Made by a program: the position numbers and the translations under genes. A stretch of 64,000 bases of DNA from Salminus brasiliensis (taxonomy: Eukaryota; Chordata; Actinopteri; Characiformes; Bryconidae), in assembly GCF_030463535.1 (NCBI RefSeq), contig NC_132883.1, positions 34,734,741 to 34,798,740 on the forward strand. Direction: 5' to 3'. This document shows, one piece after another, positions 44,609 to 59,100 of this stretch; within the stretch, counting starts at the first letter, position 1; every line of letters begins with the position of its first letter. Under the pieces are notes generated by a model. It was not told the DNA's origin. It ran no database searches and saw only the letters and a list, made by a program, of their open reading frames with translations.

Positions 44609-45767
44609 TCATGGATTCCACAAGATGTTAAAAAATCTGGTCCATGGTGACCTGATTTCATGATATCTACTGACTGAGATCAAGTGTCAAGGAAGGCCTC
44701 TAAAGAACATGGAAGTCATTGTTATGTTGGAGGTCATGGAAGTCATGGAACTAGTTGGAGATGGCATGGCTTTATTACATGATGTATTATCATGCTGAAT
44801 GTATTCATGCTGTTGGTGCCAAATTCTGATTCATTTTTCAGTCTTCAACACTCCATTTTGGGTGAGCCTGTACCTACTGCAGCTTCAGCTTTCTGTTCTT
44901 GGCTGAAAGAATGGAACCCTGACTAGGTATTGCGCTGTTGCAGCCCAACTACCTCAAGGTTGGACATGCTGTTCATTCTGAGGTGCTTTAATATTCACCA
45001 TAATTGCACAAATGCAATGCTCGGCTTGACTCGCCATCCGTTAAGATCTATGGAAGACCAGCATCCAGACTTTTTTCTGCCCTAGCACCTAAGTCAACTT
45101 CCCTTGGGTGTCAGTGCGGCAGAGTAGTGTACAGTCTTTAAACGCAGACTGAAGACCCATCTCTTCCAAAAGTACTTCGAAAAAGTGTAGGGTCGAGCAT
45201 TGTGGCCTTCTGACTTTTGTATTAAGTAGCATCTAAGACTTTTGTATTCAGTAGCATCTAAGAAGGTATCTATTGGATACTAACCGATACAAACTAACTA
45301 ATGATATTTTCTAAATAAACGGTGAAGCACTTTTGTAATGTGCTTTGGATAAGAGTGTCTGCTAAACGCCCTTAATGTAAATGTAGATGTAAATGCAGAG
45401 TGGTTTTCTGAGTTACTGTAGCCTTTCTGTTAGCTCGAACCTGGCTCTTCTCTGTCTGGCCATTCTCTATTGACCTCTTAATTAACAAGAAGCTCACATA
45501 GACAGACCTGCTGCTACTGCTGTTTTTCTTTATTGCACAATTCAGAGAAAACTCCAGTGCTGTCATGCTGAAAATCCCAGAAGATCAGCAGTACATATCA
45601 AATATACCAACAATGATGCCACACTCAAAACTGAGATTGCATTTTTCACCATTATGATGTCTGATGTGAACATTATCTGAAGCTGACCCCTATCTGCATG
45701 ATCACACTGCTGCAACACAATTGGCTGATAAGATAATCACATGAAAACCTAGGTGTACATGTGCTAC
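44609..45767 (-). mobile_element. degenerate Tc1-type element, interrupted by a LINE
   Basis: The plus-strand text (GCATTATCATGCTG-type wording at 44783, TTCATGCTGTTGGTGCCAAA, GCTTTCTGTTCTTGGCTG, AATCCCAGAAGATCAGCAG, ATTGGCTGATAAGATAATC) matches a widespread fish element whose transposase lies on the minus strand. This copy has many changes and no open frame. It is split at 45017-45397 by a LINE fragment; the flanks GATTACTG-type 'gagtggttttctgagttact' resume directly after it. Confidence 0.6.
45017..45397 (+). mobile_element. 5'-truncated LINE insertion
   Basis: It is flanked by a 7-base duplication, AAATGCA (45010-45016 and 45391-45397). A frame with breaks reads RLKTHLFQKYFEKV near 45150-45190, the C-terminal motif of LINE reverse-transcriptase proteins. 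The 3' end is GTGCTTTGGATAAGAGTGTC followed by GTAAATG repeats. The same family occurs inverted at 49806-50155. Confidence 0.65.
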
Positions 45768-47389
45768 ACTTCTGCAGTGAAGCTACAAGTCTAATGGAGC
45801 TAAAAACAGTAAATGAGGCTCTTGTGTTAAAGAAATATGGTTCCATTTCATTCTGTTCAATAGAAATGAAGCAAAAAAATTCTGCCATGTAGTGACAATT
45901 GTAACCAGAGTCTGTGCAATTTACTACTGTCCAAATTACTGTCCCTGAGCTCAGCTTTGTTTGCTCTTTTGGATATTGAGATGAACCAAAGCTACTACAT
46001 CCAGATGCAGTTTAGATTTGGACTTGGGCTTTGGGTTTGTTAGTTCGGACTTGGTCCAGACCAGAAAATAAAGCGCTGGCCGAGACTGAGTACAAATACT
46101 ACTAAATCAATCACATCTAACTGTAATAATGTTAGCTGGCTGGCTAACAACTAATTAGATCACACTGACTATTTTACGCTAACATCAGACTTACTGGGAA
46201 TACAGCAAAGAGCTATGTACAGAATGTCTGTTAATGTGGACAACATCACAACAAAACATGATAAATAACAGTATGATTAACAAGCTAGTTGCCTGACAGC
46301 TTGAGTACAACTCAACTACTCCATGTCCTGCAGATGGTCTGTTCCAGCCAAGGCTGTCAATCAATTAATTGTATTTAATTAAGTGTAACCCTGCCTTTTT
46401 TCTACATAGCAGAATAACATTTACAAATTTCTGTACAATAAAGACGTGCCAATATTAGCACACAAATAACTAACTGTTGGAATTAGACACTATAGATAGT
46501 TTAGTGAAAAATGAGATGGGTTGTTTTATCATTGAAGCTTATGGGGATGGGCAGAGACATACATCATACTGTGTGTCCATACAGCAGAGTTAGCATTGGT
46601 AGGAAGGTTCATTGCCAGCCACACATGCCTATGCCATAGCAGCGCCTCCACCATGTTTGACAGATCCTCTGGTCATTGGATCTTTCCGTCTCCATGTTGC
46701 TGAGCTCACCAGTGCATTCCTTTGGCTACTCCTTTGTTTGCACTGACACCTCTTTGGACATTATATATAGAGTTCACATGAACGGCTACCAAATGCAAAT
46801 TCAACACCACCAACAACTCCAAATGCAAATGCATGACTGCAGACCTTTTATCTCTTTCATGTGCCATGAAACAATGTGAAAACAGGCCCCACCAGGCCGT
46901 GAAACTGCTTACCTGTTGATTGCCCTATTCATTTTGAGGCTGAGGAAATGAGGGAGGGAATGCAATATTTTGTTAAACCACTTGAATTGCTGTTAAAAGT
47001 CTTCTTTGGACGTTCTTGCAGCTTCTGTGTGTTTGTGTATTCTTATTCTGGCTTCATGCGTGAGAAACAGCGACATCAGATTCACTCACTCAGCCGAACC
47101 TCATTATATTTGAAGGACAAGAGAATAAAGTTCACTTGACTTGTGAATCAGTGAATCGTTGAATCGGTTTAGTAGACTGAATCGAACATCAGATTCGTGG
47201 CAGTCAGAAATCAGGGCTACAAAGTCAACTGTTCTTTAGACAGTATTAACAATACAAACTGACTGTGCTTAATTTGTAGCCTATTCTTTAAACCAGTAAA
47301 TACATTTATTGTCAAAGAATAAACAAGAGGGTTTTCAGTAATCTGCCTTGTCAGGAAAACGTAAATTCAGAAGGAGGACTCTTCCAGTC

Positions 47390-47960
47390 CTCTCAGTACT
47401 TGCCGGTTTAACGCATTACCAGCCTTATGTCTCGCGATGACATCACTTATGTCGGGTATAAGAGCTCGTGGGGATTTGATATCAGTTTAATCCGGTTTAG
47501 GTCAGCATCGCGTGCGGTTGTATCTCAAGCCGACCATTAGGACCCTGGAGGAAAGCTTGAACTCCCCCTTCTCGTTTGTTTTTTATCCCCACCCGTTTTC
47601 AGACAAACCTCGCCTCTCGCTCTAGGGATTGGCTGGCATTTTCTCAGGCAGGGGGGGCGTTTCACAAAGCAGGATTTTTTCCTTTATCCCAGTAACTTCC
47701 TCATCTGTTCGTCTATCGGACAGTGTACACTCAGGGTTTAAATGATGGCTGAACTTAATAAAAACACTGCTTTATAATTATACCCTCCCGTCCCAGTTCC
47801 CCGTTCTGAAACGAGTCACTCCAGAGACAAGCCCCGCCTCCCGAGCATTCTGCGCTGTAATTGGCCACAATTTCATATTTACAGGTCAATCCGCCGTGCT
47901 GAGACGCCTTGTCAATGACTTCCGACCCAATCCTGAGAAGGAGGCGGACACAACATTAAA
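47390..47960 (+). promoter_or_regulatory. CpG-rich upstream region with core-promoter-like motifs
   Basis: CpG-containing motifs become frequent here: a CRE-like TGACATCAC at 47438-47446, a TATA-like GGGTATAAGAG near 47454, and inverted CCAAT boxes (ATTGG) near 47628 and 47864. It is 0.8-1.3 kb upstream of the magi1 start and may be a distal or alternative promoter. No reading frame is associated. Confidence 0.35.
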
Positions 47961-48179
47961 GAAGTTATTTTACAGAAATGCTCAAATATAGAATATAGAC
48001 ATGCTCTCCATGAGACTAAAGAATATGGCACGTATTTCTGATTTTATCAGTGAGAACGAATTTCTGCACACTTTATTGTACAATATTTATTTAAAAATTT
48101 TAAATGAACACAAATTTGAACATACTATGTTGCATGTTGTAAACACGTGTATCACATTAATAAACAAAGAAGCAAACCA

Positions 48180-48224
48180 ATAATAATAATAATAATAATA
48201 ATCATCATCATCATCATCATCATA
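48180..48224. repeat. AAT/ATC trinucleotide microsatellite
   Basis: About seven AAT units pass directly into about seven ATC units, immediately upstream of the magi1 promoter. Confidence 0.95.
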
Positions 48225-48239
48225 GCACAGGGGGCGTGG

Positions 48240-49096
<857 letters not shown>

Positions 49097-49805
49097 TGAT
49101 TGGCGTCATCGTCAGGAACAACATCCGCACATTGTCCCGCTCTGACCACACTAGCGGTCAGTTTTCCAGGTGTTGGTTTGAGTTGGGTAATAAAACTCAC
49201 AAAATGCCTCCCCATAAAATACTTTACCACAGTTTTACCCACGAAACGACTTTCCCCAACCGTTTGGACCCCCTGTTCACCCACAGTGTGTGTGTGAGTG
49301 TGATGTTAAAGTAGGGCAGCCGGACTGAGGCGGCTCGTGATGTGCAGCGCGAGCGCGCACTTTGACGGGAAGCTGCTCTGACACACTCTGAGGCCTTGTT
49401 GTTGTCTGCTAACAGAGAAAGATCCTCTTCAGCTGCTCACGGGCTACAATATACAGTAGCCTCTACAGTCACACGCGCACGTCTGTATTCCCGTCTTTGT
49501 GGGGTCTTCCCGTTGACTTCTGTGCACCTTTAACTAATCCTCGCTTTGCCCATCCTACACCTAACCCTGCTGTTAAAGGGGAATTTCACCAATTGTTCAA
49601 AACTTCTGAATAATTAATTAAGTAAGACGTGAACAGATGCATTCATAGTGGTTGGACTGGAAAGTCTTAATTATGGAGAAACTGGCCCAGTCAGAATGGG
49701 TTACTGTGGTGGTGATGGGAACCAGACGTCCAAAGCGTTTAAAGCTTTTAAAAGCTACACTGAACGACTTTACTCAGCATGGTAATAACTGAATTTGTTG
49801 ATAGA

Positions 49806-50155
49806 TTTACATTCACTTTTACATTTAAGCCATTTACCAGGCACTCTTATCCATAGCTTTGCTGTTTACTCAGAAAAATACCCATAGACTAGGATCCAAC
49901 AGATACCTCTAAGCTTAAACGCTACTAAATACAAAAGTCAGTATGGAGACCACAATACTCAAGCCTGCACTTCACACAAGAAGAGATGGGTCTTCAGTCG
50001 GCAGTGACTGACGTTCGGATACTCAGGGGAAGTTTGTTCCACCACTTCGGTGCCAGGACAGAAAAAAAACCTGTATGCTTGTCTTCCGTGGATCTTAAAG
50101 GACGGTTGGCCAAGCCGAGTAATACCTGAGGCTCAAAGGGCTATCAGATGCCTAA
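49806..50155 (-). mobile_element. LINE 3' fragment (minus)
   Basis: On the minus strand it reads, with breaks, ...SLRSTEDKHTGFFSVLAPKW and then NKLPLSIRTS, followed by a CRLKTHLF-like motif after a frame change. These are LINE C-terminal motifs. It ends with ATAAGAGTGCCTGGTAAATG and a GTAAATG-rich tail. It matches the insertion at 45017-45397. Confidence 0.6.
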
Positions 50156-52406
50156 AACATTGTTTTACAATAGTTTTGAGGTACGTTTTGGTCTAAAACA
50201 TACTTTTTAAACAGCAAGTGACATTCAAAGAAACCACAGTTTTAAGGTCTATAATTTTATCTTTGACATTACATATAAACACTCAAAAGAGGTGTTTAGA
50301 GTCTATGGTCGTTTGGGATAGTTCATAAAATCCATATTCTCACTGTACGTCCGAGCTGGTAAATGTGTGCACTATTTCACAGCAAACCAACTTGTGTGCA
50401 AGTGATTTTGTGTGCAACTCAACGATTCACACGGTTAAGCTGTATTTCTAGTTTAAAACAAAACATATGACCAGCCAGACGTCTCCACACCATCAAAAAA
50501 GCTAAATGTTATTGTTTTTCATCATCCTAAGTCATTTGGTCCCACTAAGAGCTAAAAGCATGACCATACACACACACACACACACAGACTTACTCAGCAC
50601 TTGGGCACATTAATTAAATACACAGTCATTAATAGAGACAGAAATATCACCTCTGCATTCGCCTCACTCCCCAATACCCTCTTCCACAGCGAATACCCAA
50701 AACCAGACTGCATTTACACCAAACACCACAGCTCTCTGCTCCTGTCCGTCTGTGCGTCTGTAAAAACACCACCAATGCCCAGAGGAAAGACAGCCATGGA
50801 AAGATGGTGTATGGTGTGGAAGGACAGTGTTGTGTGTGTGTGTGACCGAGTGCCTTGCTAGGAGTGGTGTGTTGTTCCCTAAACAAAACCCTCACTATTG
50901 TAGACAGATGTAGTTCTGACAGAGGCAGTCTGCAGTATTGCACGACTCGAGTTATTTCTGGAGACATACGCTGGAACTTTTCATGGTCCTGACCCGTAGA
51001 TGATGGACTACTGAACATCTGTGTAACGTCTAAGTGTGTGTGTGTGTGCAAGTGTATGTTAGAGAAAGATAGATGATGAATATGAAAAGGGGAGCGTGGG
51101 ATAGTCTCTGATATCACTTTTCGTCTCTGGATTCACCATTGGCAGTCCTCAGTCTTTTTATCCTTAGTCCACAGCCTTAGGAAACACATTTGGGCACACA
51201 TTTGACCAACTACAAATTGACAATGAATAAAGCTGGATAATTTTATCTTTTTTTTAATATAGACTGGCAGTAATGGACATATTCTGTTAAGACATTGCTG
51301 CAAATACTTGTTATATAGCATAACACTGAAATCTATAGATATTACTGATCTACAAAATACACGAAATGCTTCTCACATAGTTCTGTTTCCATTTCTGTTT
51401 CATGTCACAGTAAAAAAGAATTTCCCTCCCTTAAGTAAAAGAATGTGATGTAGTATGTAAATACTATGGCTATCCTGACCCTGTTTTTTTTGCTGTTTTC
51501 GTTTCGTATTGGCTAGTGGTGTAACGGTTTTGGTATGACAGGTCCCAATTTACTGTTATCTCGAAATTTTCCCACACAGCTGCTTTAAAGAAGCAGGCGG
51601 ACCTTTTAGCTCCTGTTTGTCATTTGCACTCATCATACTTCAGACAGCAGTTAGCTTAAGCCAAGCTTAGCATACTAACTAAAAAAAGCATTATTCCAAA
51701 TTGGTATTTCTTGTCGGCCTTCCGGCCTACCCCTACAGGTGGGAAGTGGAATTTGCACTTTAAGACACTCCTACAGGGCACACATTTCTGAACATGCTAA
51801 GAGGTACATGCTTGCATTAACCTGCTCCTTTGAACGTGCTGCTCAACGGTAACCAAAAGAAGTGCACTTGTGCCAGCAGTAAAACTAAGCGTTTCCATGA
51901 TAGTTTTCAGTTTTAACTGGCTATAATTCAAAAGTGAAAGATGTTTTGGATGTCCCACATATTATTGGAAGCAATATATGAAATATATGTGTCTGACAAC
52001 AGCAGAAAATAGACATACACACTTGTCTTTGAAGGAAAGGTGGCTTCTCTCAAATGCAGTCAAACACCAGAACTGCAGAAATGACCTGTTTTCATATTCC
52101 ACTGTAAAGACGTTACACATTTCAGACTCTAAAGAACTGTCGTTTCTGAAAATTGTGCATAACTACAGCAGGTCAGCTTATGGCATCAGGTTTAAAATAG
52201 CCAGTACCTGGTCCATGAAATATTAATATATGAAATTAACACATTTACAGTATATCCACTTATTCATCCTAAAGAAGTTCAGTCCTGTGCATTCTCATAT
52301 AGGTATTTATTTTTTGACACAATGCAGGGCAGCCTATCAGAGCTGAGGCTGTATATCAGTCTTAAAGGCACACCGACAAATCAGCTTGTTAAGGGATAAA
52401 GAGCGG

Positions 52407-52501
52407 TTGAAAAATGGTCATGAGCAAATATGTTATTGCAACTCTGTGTGGTTGTACCAAACAGAGTTGCAATAACATATTTGCTCATGACCATTTTTCA
52501 A
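52407..52501. repeat. near-perfect 95-nt inverted repeat (hairpin)
   Basis: Arms 52407-52447 and 52461-52501 are exact reverse complements over 41 bases (TTGAAAAATGGTCATGAGCA... and its complement). The pairing extends four more bases inward with one mismatch, leaving a loop of about 5 bases. The left arm continues a dispersed repeat (52270-52400), so the right arm is probably a folded-back copy. It resembles a long microRNA-type hairpin in shape, but nothing shows that it is expressed. Confidence 0.85.
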
Positions 52502-52740
52502 CATCATAAGTGGACCTTAAGTAGAAATAAAATGTGGGATACAGTTGGTTTCTTTAATGTAACATCTCCCACAAAGTTATGTAATAACATTGCTTGTGAA
52601 GTATATTGTTTGTTAATCATTACCGCAATATCAGTTTTTGCAGTACTGATATCCAGCCGCTGTATGGATTTGCAGCTCACCTGATTTTCTCTAATGAATA
52701 ATTGATTAGAGAAACTAGGTACTGAATGGTTACTGTAATG

Positions 52741-53166
52741 CTGCATTCCATTTATCTTAGAAGTGGGATGTTGGATCTGGGAATGACGTCACACCCATAC
52801 ATTCATAGCATTTAGCTGAGGCTCTTATCCAGAGCGACTTTCAGGGTTACTCAAATTACAGAGGAGGGCAAATGTAGTGTTAAAAGCTCACTAGCAGGCA
52901 GTTAAACATTCTAATAATTGTACACTATTTCAAAACATTACCAAAAACAAATAGCTGGAGTCTTAATATAGTCAGTATATTATAATACTGTATAATATTA
53001 CTGCTTTTATTACTGTTGGTGTACTGTGCGGCCATCTTGGATTTTGAACTCTGGGTTGGTGAGGCTCTCATGACTTTCCGAGTAGGAAATCCCACTTGTG
53101 AGGGCGTTCCAGTTGAAATTCCTACTTGGAACCCTTAAAAACCATCCCAGTTCAAATGGAATGCAG
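52741..53166. mobile_element. 426-bp MITE-like element with an internal SINE/LINE tail
   Basis: 13-base inverted ends, CTGCATTCCATTT and AAATGGAATGCAG, border it. Inside, 52802-52885 is the reverse complement of the shared SINE/LINE tail (CATTTAGCTGAGGCTCTTAT). No target-site duplication is obvious and there is no coding capacity. Confidence 0.5.
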
Positions 53167-56100
53167 GCATAAATACATTGGGCTTTCTCAGTGAAGTGTT
53201 TGAAAGCTAAGCTAACATACTCACGTGCATACAATCTCAATGTATGGTTCATTTGAATTCATACTAGTGTTGTAATATGACCATTTTGTCCATATTGAAT
53301 GACCCTAAGACTTGCTGTATTTCTAAAAGGACAGAGCTAGGTGTGTAAAATAAGACTTCTTGGATAGGTGATGGCGACCTGCCATTGTGAACAGTGAGGG
53401 AATCAAATGCACACAGGTTAAGAGGACAAACTGTTCCATATGTCCAAAGTAAAGGTGTTAGAAATGTTCCTTTCATCTAGCATACCACTGAGGACAGTCG
53501 CCGTCGTCCTTTCGTCATGCTGATTTCACGGTCAAACATTCCTCACACAGAGACACACACACACATACAGTCACACACACTTGCCTTAATTGTAAAAACA
53601 TTGTACTGTGGCCTTGAATGGCTTTGTATGTGGTTTGTGTGTGGTTTTATCACTTGGAAAATCATTAACTGTGTTACGTAAGATTAGCTATCGCTGCATT
53701 AGTGTATACACACACTCACACAGACCTGCACTTATCCCTCCCTCTTTTGGGGATACGTGTTGCTGTCTTTAAAGTATATGGCACAAGATCCAAACAAAAG
53801 GTTACCAGGCAACAGCAACTACGTGTGCTCCTTGTACACCTGAGCTCACCTGTTTATGTGTTTAAGGGAGGAGGGACAGAATATGACTTACCCGAGCATT
53901 TTGAATGATATTGTAAACAGACAGATGAATAGAGATAGAGATTATGTAGACAAACAAAGAAAAATGAGTGATGTCGTCTTTAACCTGTTATGCTGACTTC
54001 AGGAGATTTTTGTTTATGAGCATGAGAGATAACGACTGTAAAAAACAAATGACTTTTAGACACTCCAAAATTGCCCACAAACTGGACTTACTGGAGTTAA
54101 GTGTTATCAAAGGTGCCTTATTGTCTGTTTTGGCTGATTTAGGCTAAGCCTTATACATAAAAGGTCCCAAAAAATAGCAAAAATCCAGAAAGTTAAAATG
54201 TTTGTTTCAACAGCCTGCACAGCTCTGCTCAGCAAACCTTCTGGACCTAGATTTGCAACCTGTGCGTAAGATTATTTTTCCTGAGGGAGTGCAATAACAA
54301 CTTTGAAAATGAACAACTCTCACACACTCCACAATGGCCTACAAACTAGTCACGGGTGAGGGAACGAAAGAAAGAGCTCTCTCTTACACTTTCCAGTCGT
54401 TGGAACAATGTAAATCTTGTGCTGATAATGGCTATCATGAGACAAGCTGGCCTGCGCTGGCTATTTTCATCAGCAGAACTCTCTGGAGTTGCGGAGACAG
54501 CAAACACGCGTAGTCAAGGTGCAGTCAGGATCAAAAGCCCAGACAAATAACCCGTGACCATGCGGAAACGGACCAGGTTCAAAGGTTGTTCCGCGCAGGT
54601 GTTTCCTATTGTAAAAGACAACTGCATTTGAGCCAACTGAAAGCTAGACAACAGCTGTAGGTTTGTTCAGAAGCAAGGCAGCCGGTTGCATGTTGTTTTA
54701 CCAATAAATAAGCCAACCAAACAGATGTACACCCAGAGTGTGACTTGTGTTTAGTAAGGCTATATGGTTACAAGCTTTCCAAAGCTTAAATGTAAGCAAC
54801 TTTTAACCAGTTGTTGTTTTTTTACCGCAGGGTATTTTGATGATTGTTTGAAACATTTCTGGACCTTTCCTATAGCCTATAGAATTTTTAGCTATTTGTT
54901 AGCCAGCACAGCTAATAAAATGACAATTGGAATAGAGCTGATGCCTCAAGTTATTTCAAATTTTGCAGTCTTCTAAATCAAATGAATAGATACAAGCTAT
55001 CTCATTTATTATTATTATTATTATTATTAGTGGTCATTTTGCTGATGTTTGGATTCAGTGGGGCGGGCAGGGAACATATCTTACTTCGTTAACTTTTTCC
55101 TTATTTTCATGGTGAACTGCATTCACACGGCTGCTAAAAAGTGACTGGCTGAGGGCCACATCAGTTGACTTGAGCAATTCAACTTTAACCATTTACAATA
55201 AAATTAAGCAGTGCTTAAAATGAGAAATATACACCCATTAGGAAAGGTATAAGTAAATAAATAAGATCTCCTTAATATCGCTGTAGTTTCTCCAAGACGA
55301 CAATGAGGTCAGATGGAAAAAGTAGACTTTAGCATTTCTGCCGAGTCTCATGCTAATCTAATGCGTCTCCTGAGATAAAGACCTGTGTAATCTCACTTCT
55401 GTCTTCTCTTGAGTTTTAGTACAGATCTCAGTAAAGTCTCACATTGTCTCAATATGAACTCCTGTTATAAGTAATGAGAACACCTCTTCTCACTCAAGAC
55501 TAAGTTTCAATGCTGTGAATAACTGTTTTATTTGGGTCATTTTATTCATCTTAATAGCTGCACATCTTACAAAAATATGAATTCTTGTTTTATTTAAATA
55601 AACCAGATTTTGCAATATCATTGCATTTAAAGCCCACATAACCAAAATGAAGCTCTCTTATGTTAGAGACATGAGAAGAACTAGATCACTGAAAAATAAA
55701 TGATGCTCAGAACAGTTAAAGGTAAAAGAGGAAGAGAATGACCAGCAACAAGAGGGAAGGATCTAAACAGAGAATTCATGATTGAGCTATTAATAAACAG
55801 GGTATTCTGGAGAAACACCATTCATATGTTTTTCTTAATATGCAAAATGAATTCTGTTCAAGAAAGGTTAAAAATGAAGTATAACTGATTGGACAGTTGT
55901 TTGTGTTAATTTAACAGATTTTTTTTATTAGGGTTACAAAGCTTTAGTCTTTAATCTTTGAATGATTTTGCAGCTCTTTCATTGCTTTATAGAGTAATTA
56001 TTGTTCATTCAAAAAGACAGAAAAAGGAAATAGATTAAATCAAGACAAGAAAGAGATCTCGTTTCTGTCTAATGCTATTTCACCTAAGCAACATCTGTGA

Positions 56101-59100
56101 CAAAGTTGATCTCTAAATGAAACATAAGTGAGATCACAAGACATCAAGGATCAGCATTTGAGCAATACAATTTTCCTCTGGGTGAGGTGTTAACTGTTGT
56201 CTCCCCATGTCCTTAGAGTACAGTACTATATATTTATCTACTGGCAACTAAGCTGTCAAAAACATGCTGCAGCATTTTTTTCTATGGAACATTCTTAGTA
56301 AAGTCAGTATTCACTCATGTAACATTGCAGTACATGGTACAAAGCAAGACACTACTGTGTGCATGTGCTGAATTTAAAAAAGCAAATGTTTGCACTGATT
56401 CAAAATTTAAGCTTGATAAGTAACTCTATTCATTTAAATTGCTCAAATTGCTTGTTAAAGGCTGTTGCTTGAAGCTGAAGACAGAGCAACCACTACTGAC
56501 TGACAAGATCCAAGTAGCAACAGAAAAAAAAAAATCCTGCCCTGCTGTTGTGTTGATGACTTGAACAAGGACCAGTATATAGGGTACAGCACACTGCCCT
56601 TCGGAAAACAGAATCTAAAACCTGCATCATTCACTTTAAAACTCAAAACAAGCATGCTAAAAAATATCTAGTAAAACAGGCAACCTCTCATTACGTTCAG
56701 ACAGAAAATGATAAGGACATGAGAGCAGCACCAGCTCCCATTGCTGAGACAGAAGAGGTCAGGAGTATTTAACAAGAGGGGACATCAGCATATCCACTGA
56801 TCCACTGTGCCAACAGTACCTCAGTTCCACGAGAGACCTTGCTCTTAACAGCTGGGAAATACCAGTGGCTTTCAAGTGACAGCTCTGTGCTATCCTGATC
56901 TCTGTCTGTCAGAACTCATCCATGTACATCTGACCTGAATGAGTCTAAAAAAACTTCTCAACAGAATGCCCTTAAGGAGAACCACTGTAAGGTGTCTGTA
57001 CTACTGAAAAAAGGTTCGTAGGACTGTTTTAGAAGAACCTTTAAAGGCGCAGTAGTCAAGATTTGAAAAACACAACCTCCCAGGTCTGAGGGATGTGATG
57101 ATGTTAGCATTTTACTACGCCATTTAGCTTCTTGGTAGTAAAATGACTGACCTATAAATAGTTATAATAATAATAATGCTTGCAGTGATTCTCTCTGTTT
57201 TGATCAAAAAAAACAAAGTGCTGACTGGCTTTCTCCATGTGCGTTTGCAAAGCAGACGGACATGGGTGGGGTAATTAGGCACTGAAGAGTGTCTCATACA
57301 GACTGACAGGAGATCAATGTAAGTACAGACAAGGTCTGTATTTACAGACAAGGACTGTATTTAGCCTGAGGTTTTCTCAGGCCCCAAATACTAGGGATGT
57401 CTCGATCAGTTCCAGTGGGCCAGTCCAGGCTTTTTTGTAATGGATTGAGTATTGCCTATTTCAATCTCAGTCCAATTCAAAGTCTTTGTTTTAACCATAG
57501 TGTTCAGAGTACGTTCTGGTGTCCCCAAGGCGGACATTATTCCCAGCTGGCAGCACTGAGAAGTGTTCTCAGGTAGGTAAATTAAAGAGTTTCGAGTCTT
57601 CAGTGTAACTATTTTCAGTGGAACGTGAAAACATAACATTATATCTGAAATGTAACAGCGCATTAAGAACTGAGTGAAGGCTAATGCTAATACACACACT
57701 ATTGCATGCCAGAAATGCACTGCATAGCTATAATGCACTGAGGATTGTCTGTATGTGGGTAAGCATCGTTATTGGAGGGAGCATGAGACTTCAGTTTTTA
57801 AAATACATTGTACACAGATGAATGTTTGGCTTGGAATCACTTATTTTTAGCATTGATTTAGGAAATCTAGCTTGATTAGATGGTGGAATGTGGCATTGAA
57901 ACCTTGTGGGCATTTGTCCATTGAATTTGAATGTTGTTCTGTCTTCAGACTGTTCTGTGCAGAACACTGTTATGAATACAATGTATGAATAAAGTCTGCT
58001 GCATTTTGACAGTGCCATAACTTGTCATGCAATATAGTTATGAAATATTCAAATTTGAGAAGAGAACCAGCCTAAGGCTTCTTCTTCTTTTTAGGAAGTG
58101 AGCATTTTAAATAAAGCTTTGAGTTGGCAACATTAGAATTAGTATGAAACCTACGAAAGAGTGTGACCTGAAGTTTGACCAGCACTGCAATGTGATGTTT
58201 ATGGAGATTCTGCAAAGTAGACCAGAGAGATGAATTTGTGGAGCTAGATAATGGTAACAACAGGTCTGTCAAGATGATGGAAACTGATTATATGGTATAC
58301 TATGTGCTGCTCTGTTATTTACATTGTCCTTTTTTCTCTTTTTCCTCTTTTTCTTCAGCTCTCAGAAATGCAGTTTATGCAAAAAAGATACAGTTAGATT
58401 ATTTAGGAGTAGATGAATATAATGCTTGCACTGTACCTTGGGGGCTATGTTAAGTATGTAACCTTTTTGGATGGAATGATGACAGATGGTTGCTTTCAGA
58501 CTAATGGCAATTTCTGCTAGCTTTGAACTTCATTTATCATAAGCCTTTGATGTGTCAGGAACGGATGGAGGAAGTTACAGGGAGGCATGTCCATATGTTT
58601 TCAGATTTGACCAGGGATCTCACACTTAAATCACCTGGGGATTGACAATTAGATCTTTTTTACATTTTGGTTTTGCCATGTAGAAATTATAGCACTTTTA
58701 TCGATAATTCCCCACCATAATGTGTGGTGCTTATGATTTCTCAGGTGTGTTTAAGAGTACTTTTAGCATTTGATCTTAATTCTAGGGTTTTTAATCACCT
58801 CTGGAGCAACATGAGGAGAAATTCAGAACCTTAAGAAAGGTTCCAAAAATAAACTCTCTGGAACATTATAACACAGAAAGAGAGAGAACTGGTAAACTAG
58901 TGCTGGGCAATTTGACCTCAGATTAATACCACGATTAATTTAATAGTTTACCTCGATTACGATTAATTGATGATGATTAAGCTGCTCAGTTGGCTCAGTG
59001 TTCTTATGTGAATTGTCATCTGAAAACACAAACCAAAATAATTTAAATAATCAACATGGTCAAGATTACATTGATTATAAATTCTGAACTTTGATTTGGA

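Noticed and set aside
47390..47960. Possible solo retroviral-type LTR (TATA-like box, CG-rich leader)
   Set aside because: No TG...CA ends, no paired copy, no duplication and no poly-A signal in the right place. A promoter-type region is the simpler reading.
48001..48183. A 60-codon frame just upstream of magi1
   Set aside because: AT-rich, with no similarity and no splice or promoter logic. It ends at the trinucleotide microsatellite.
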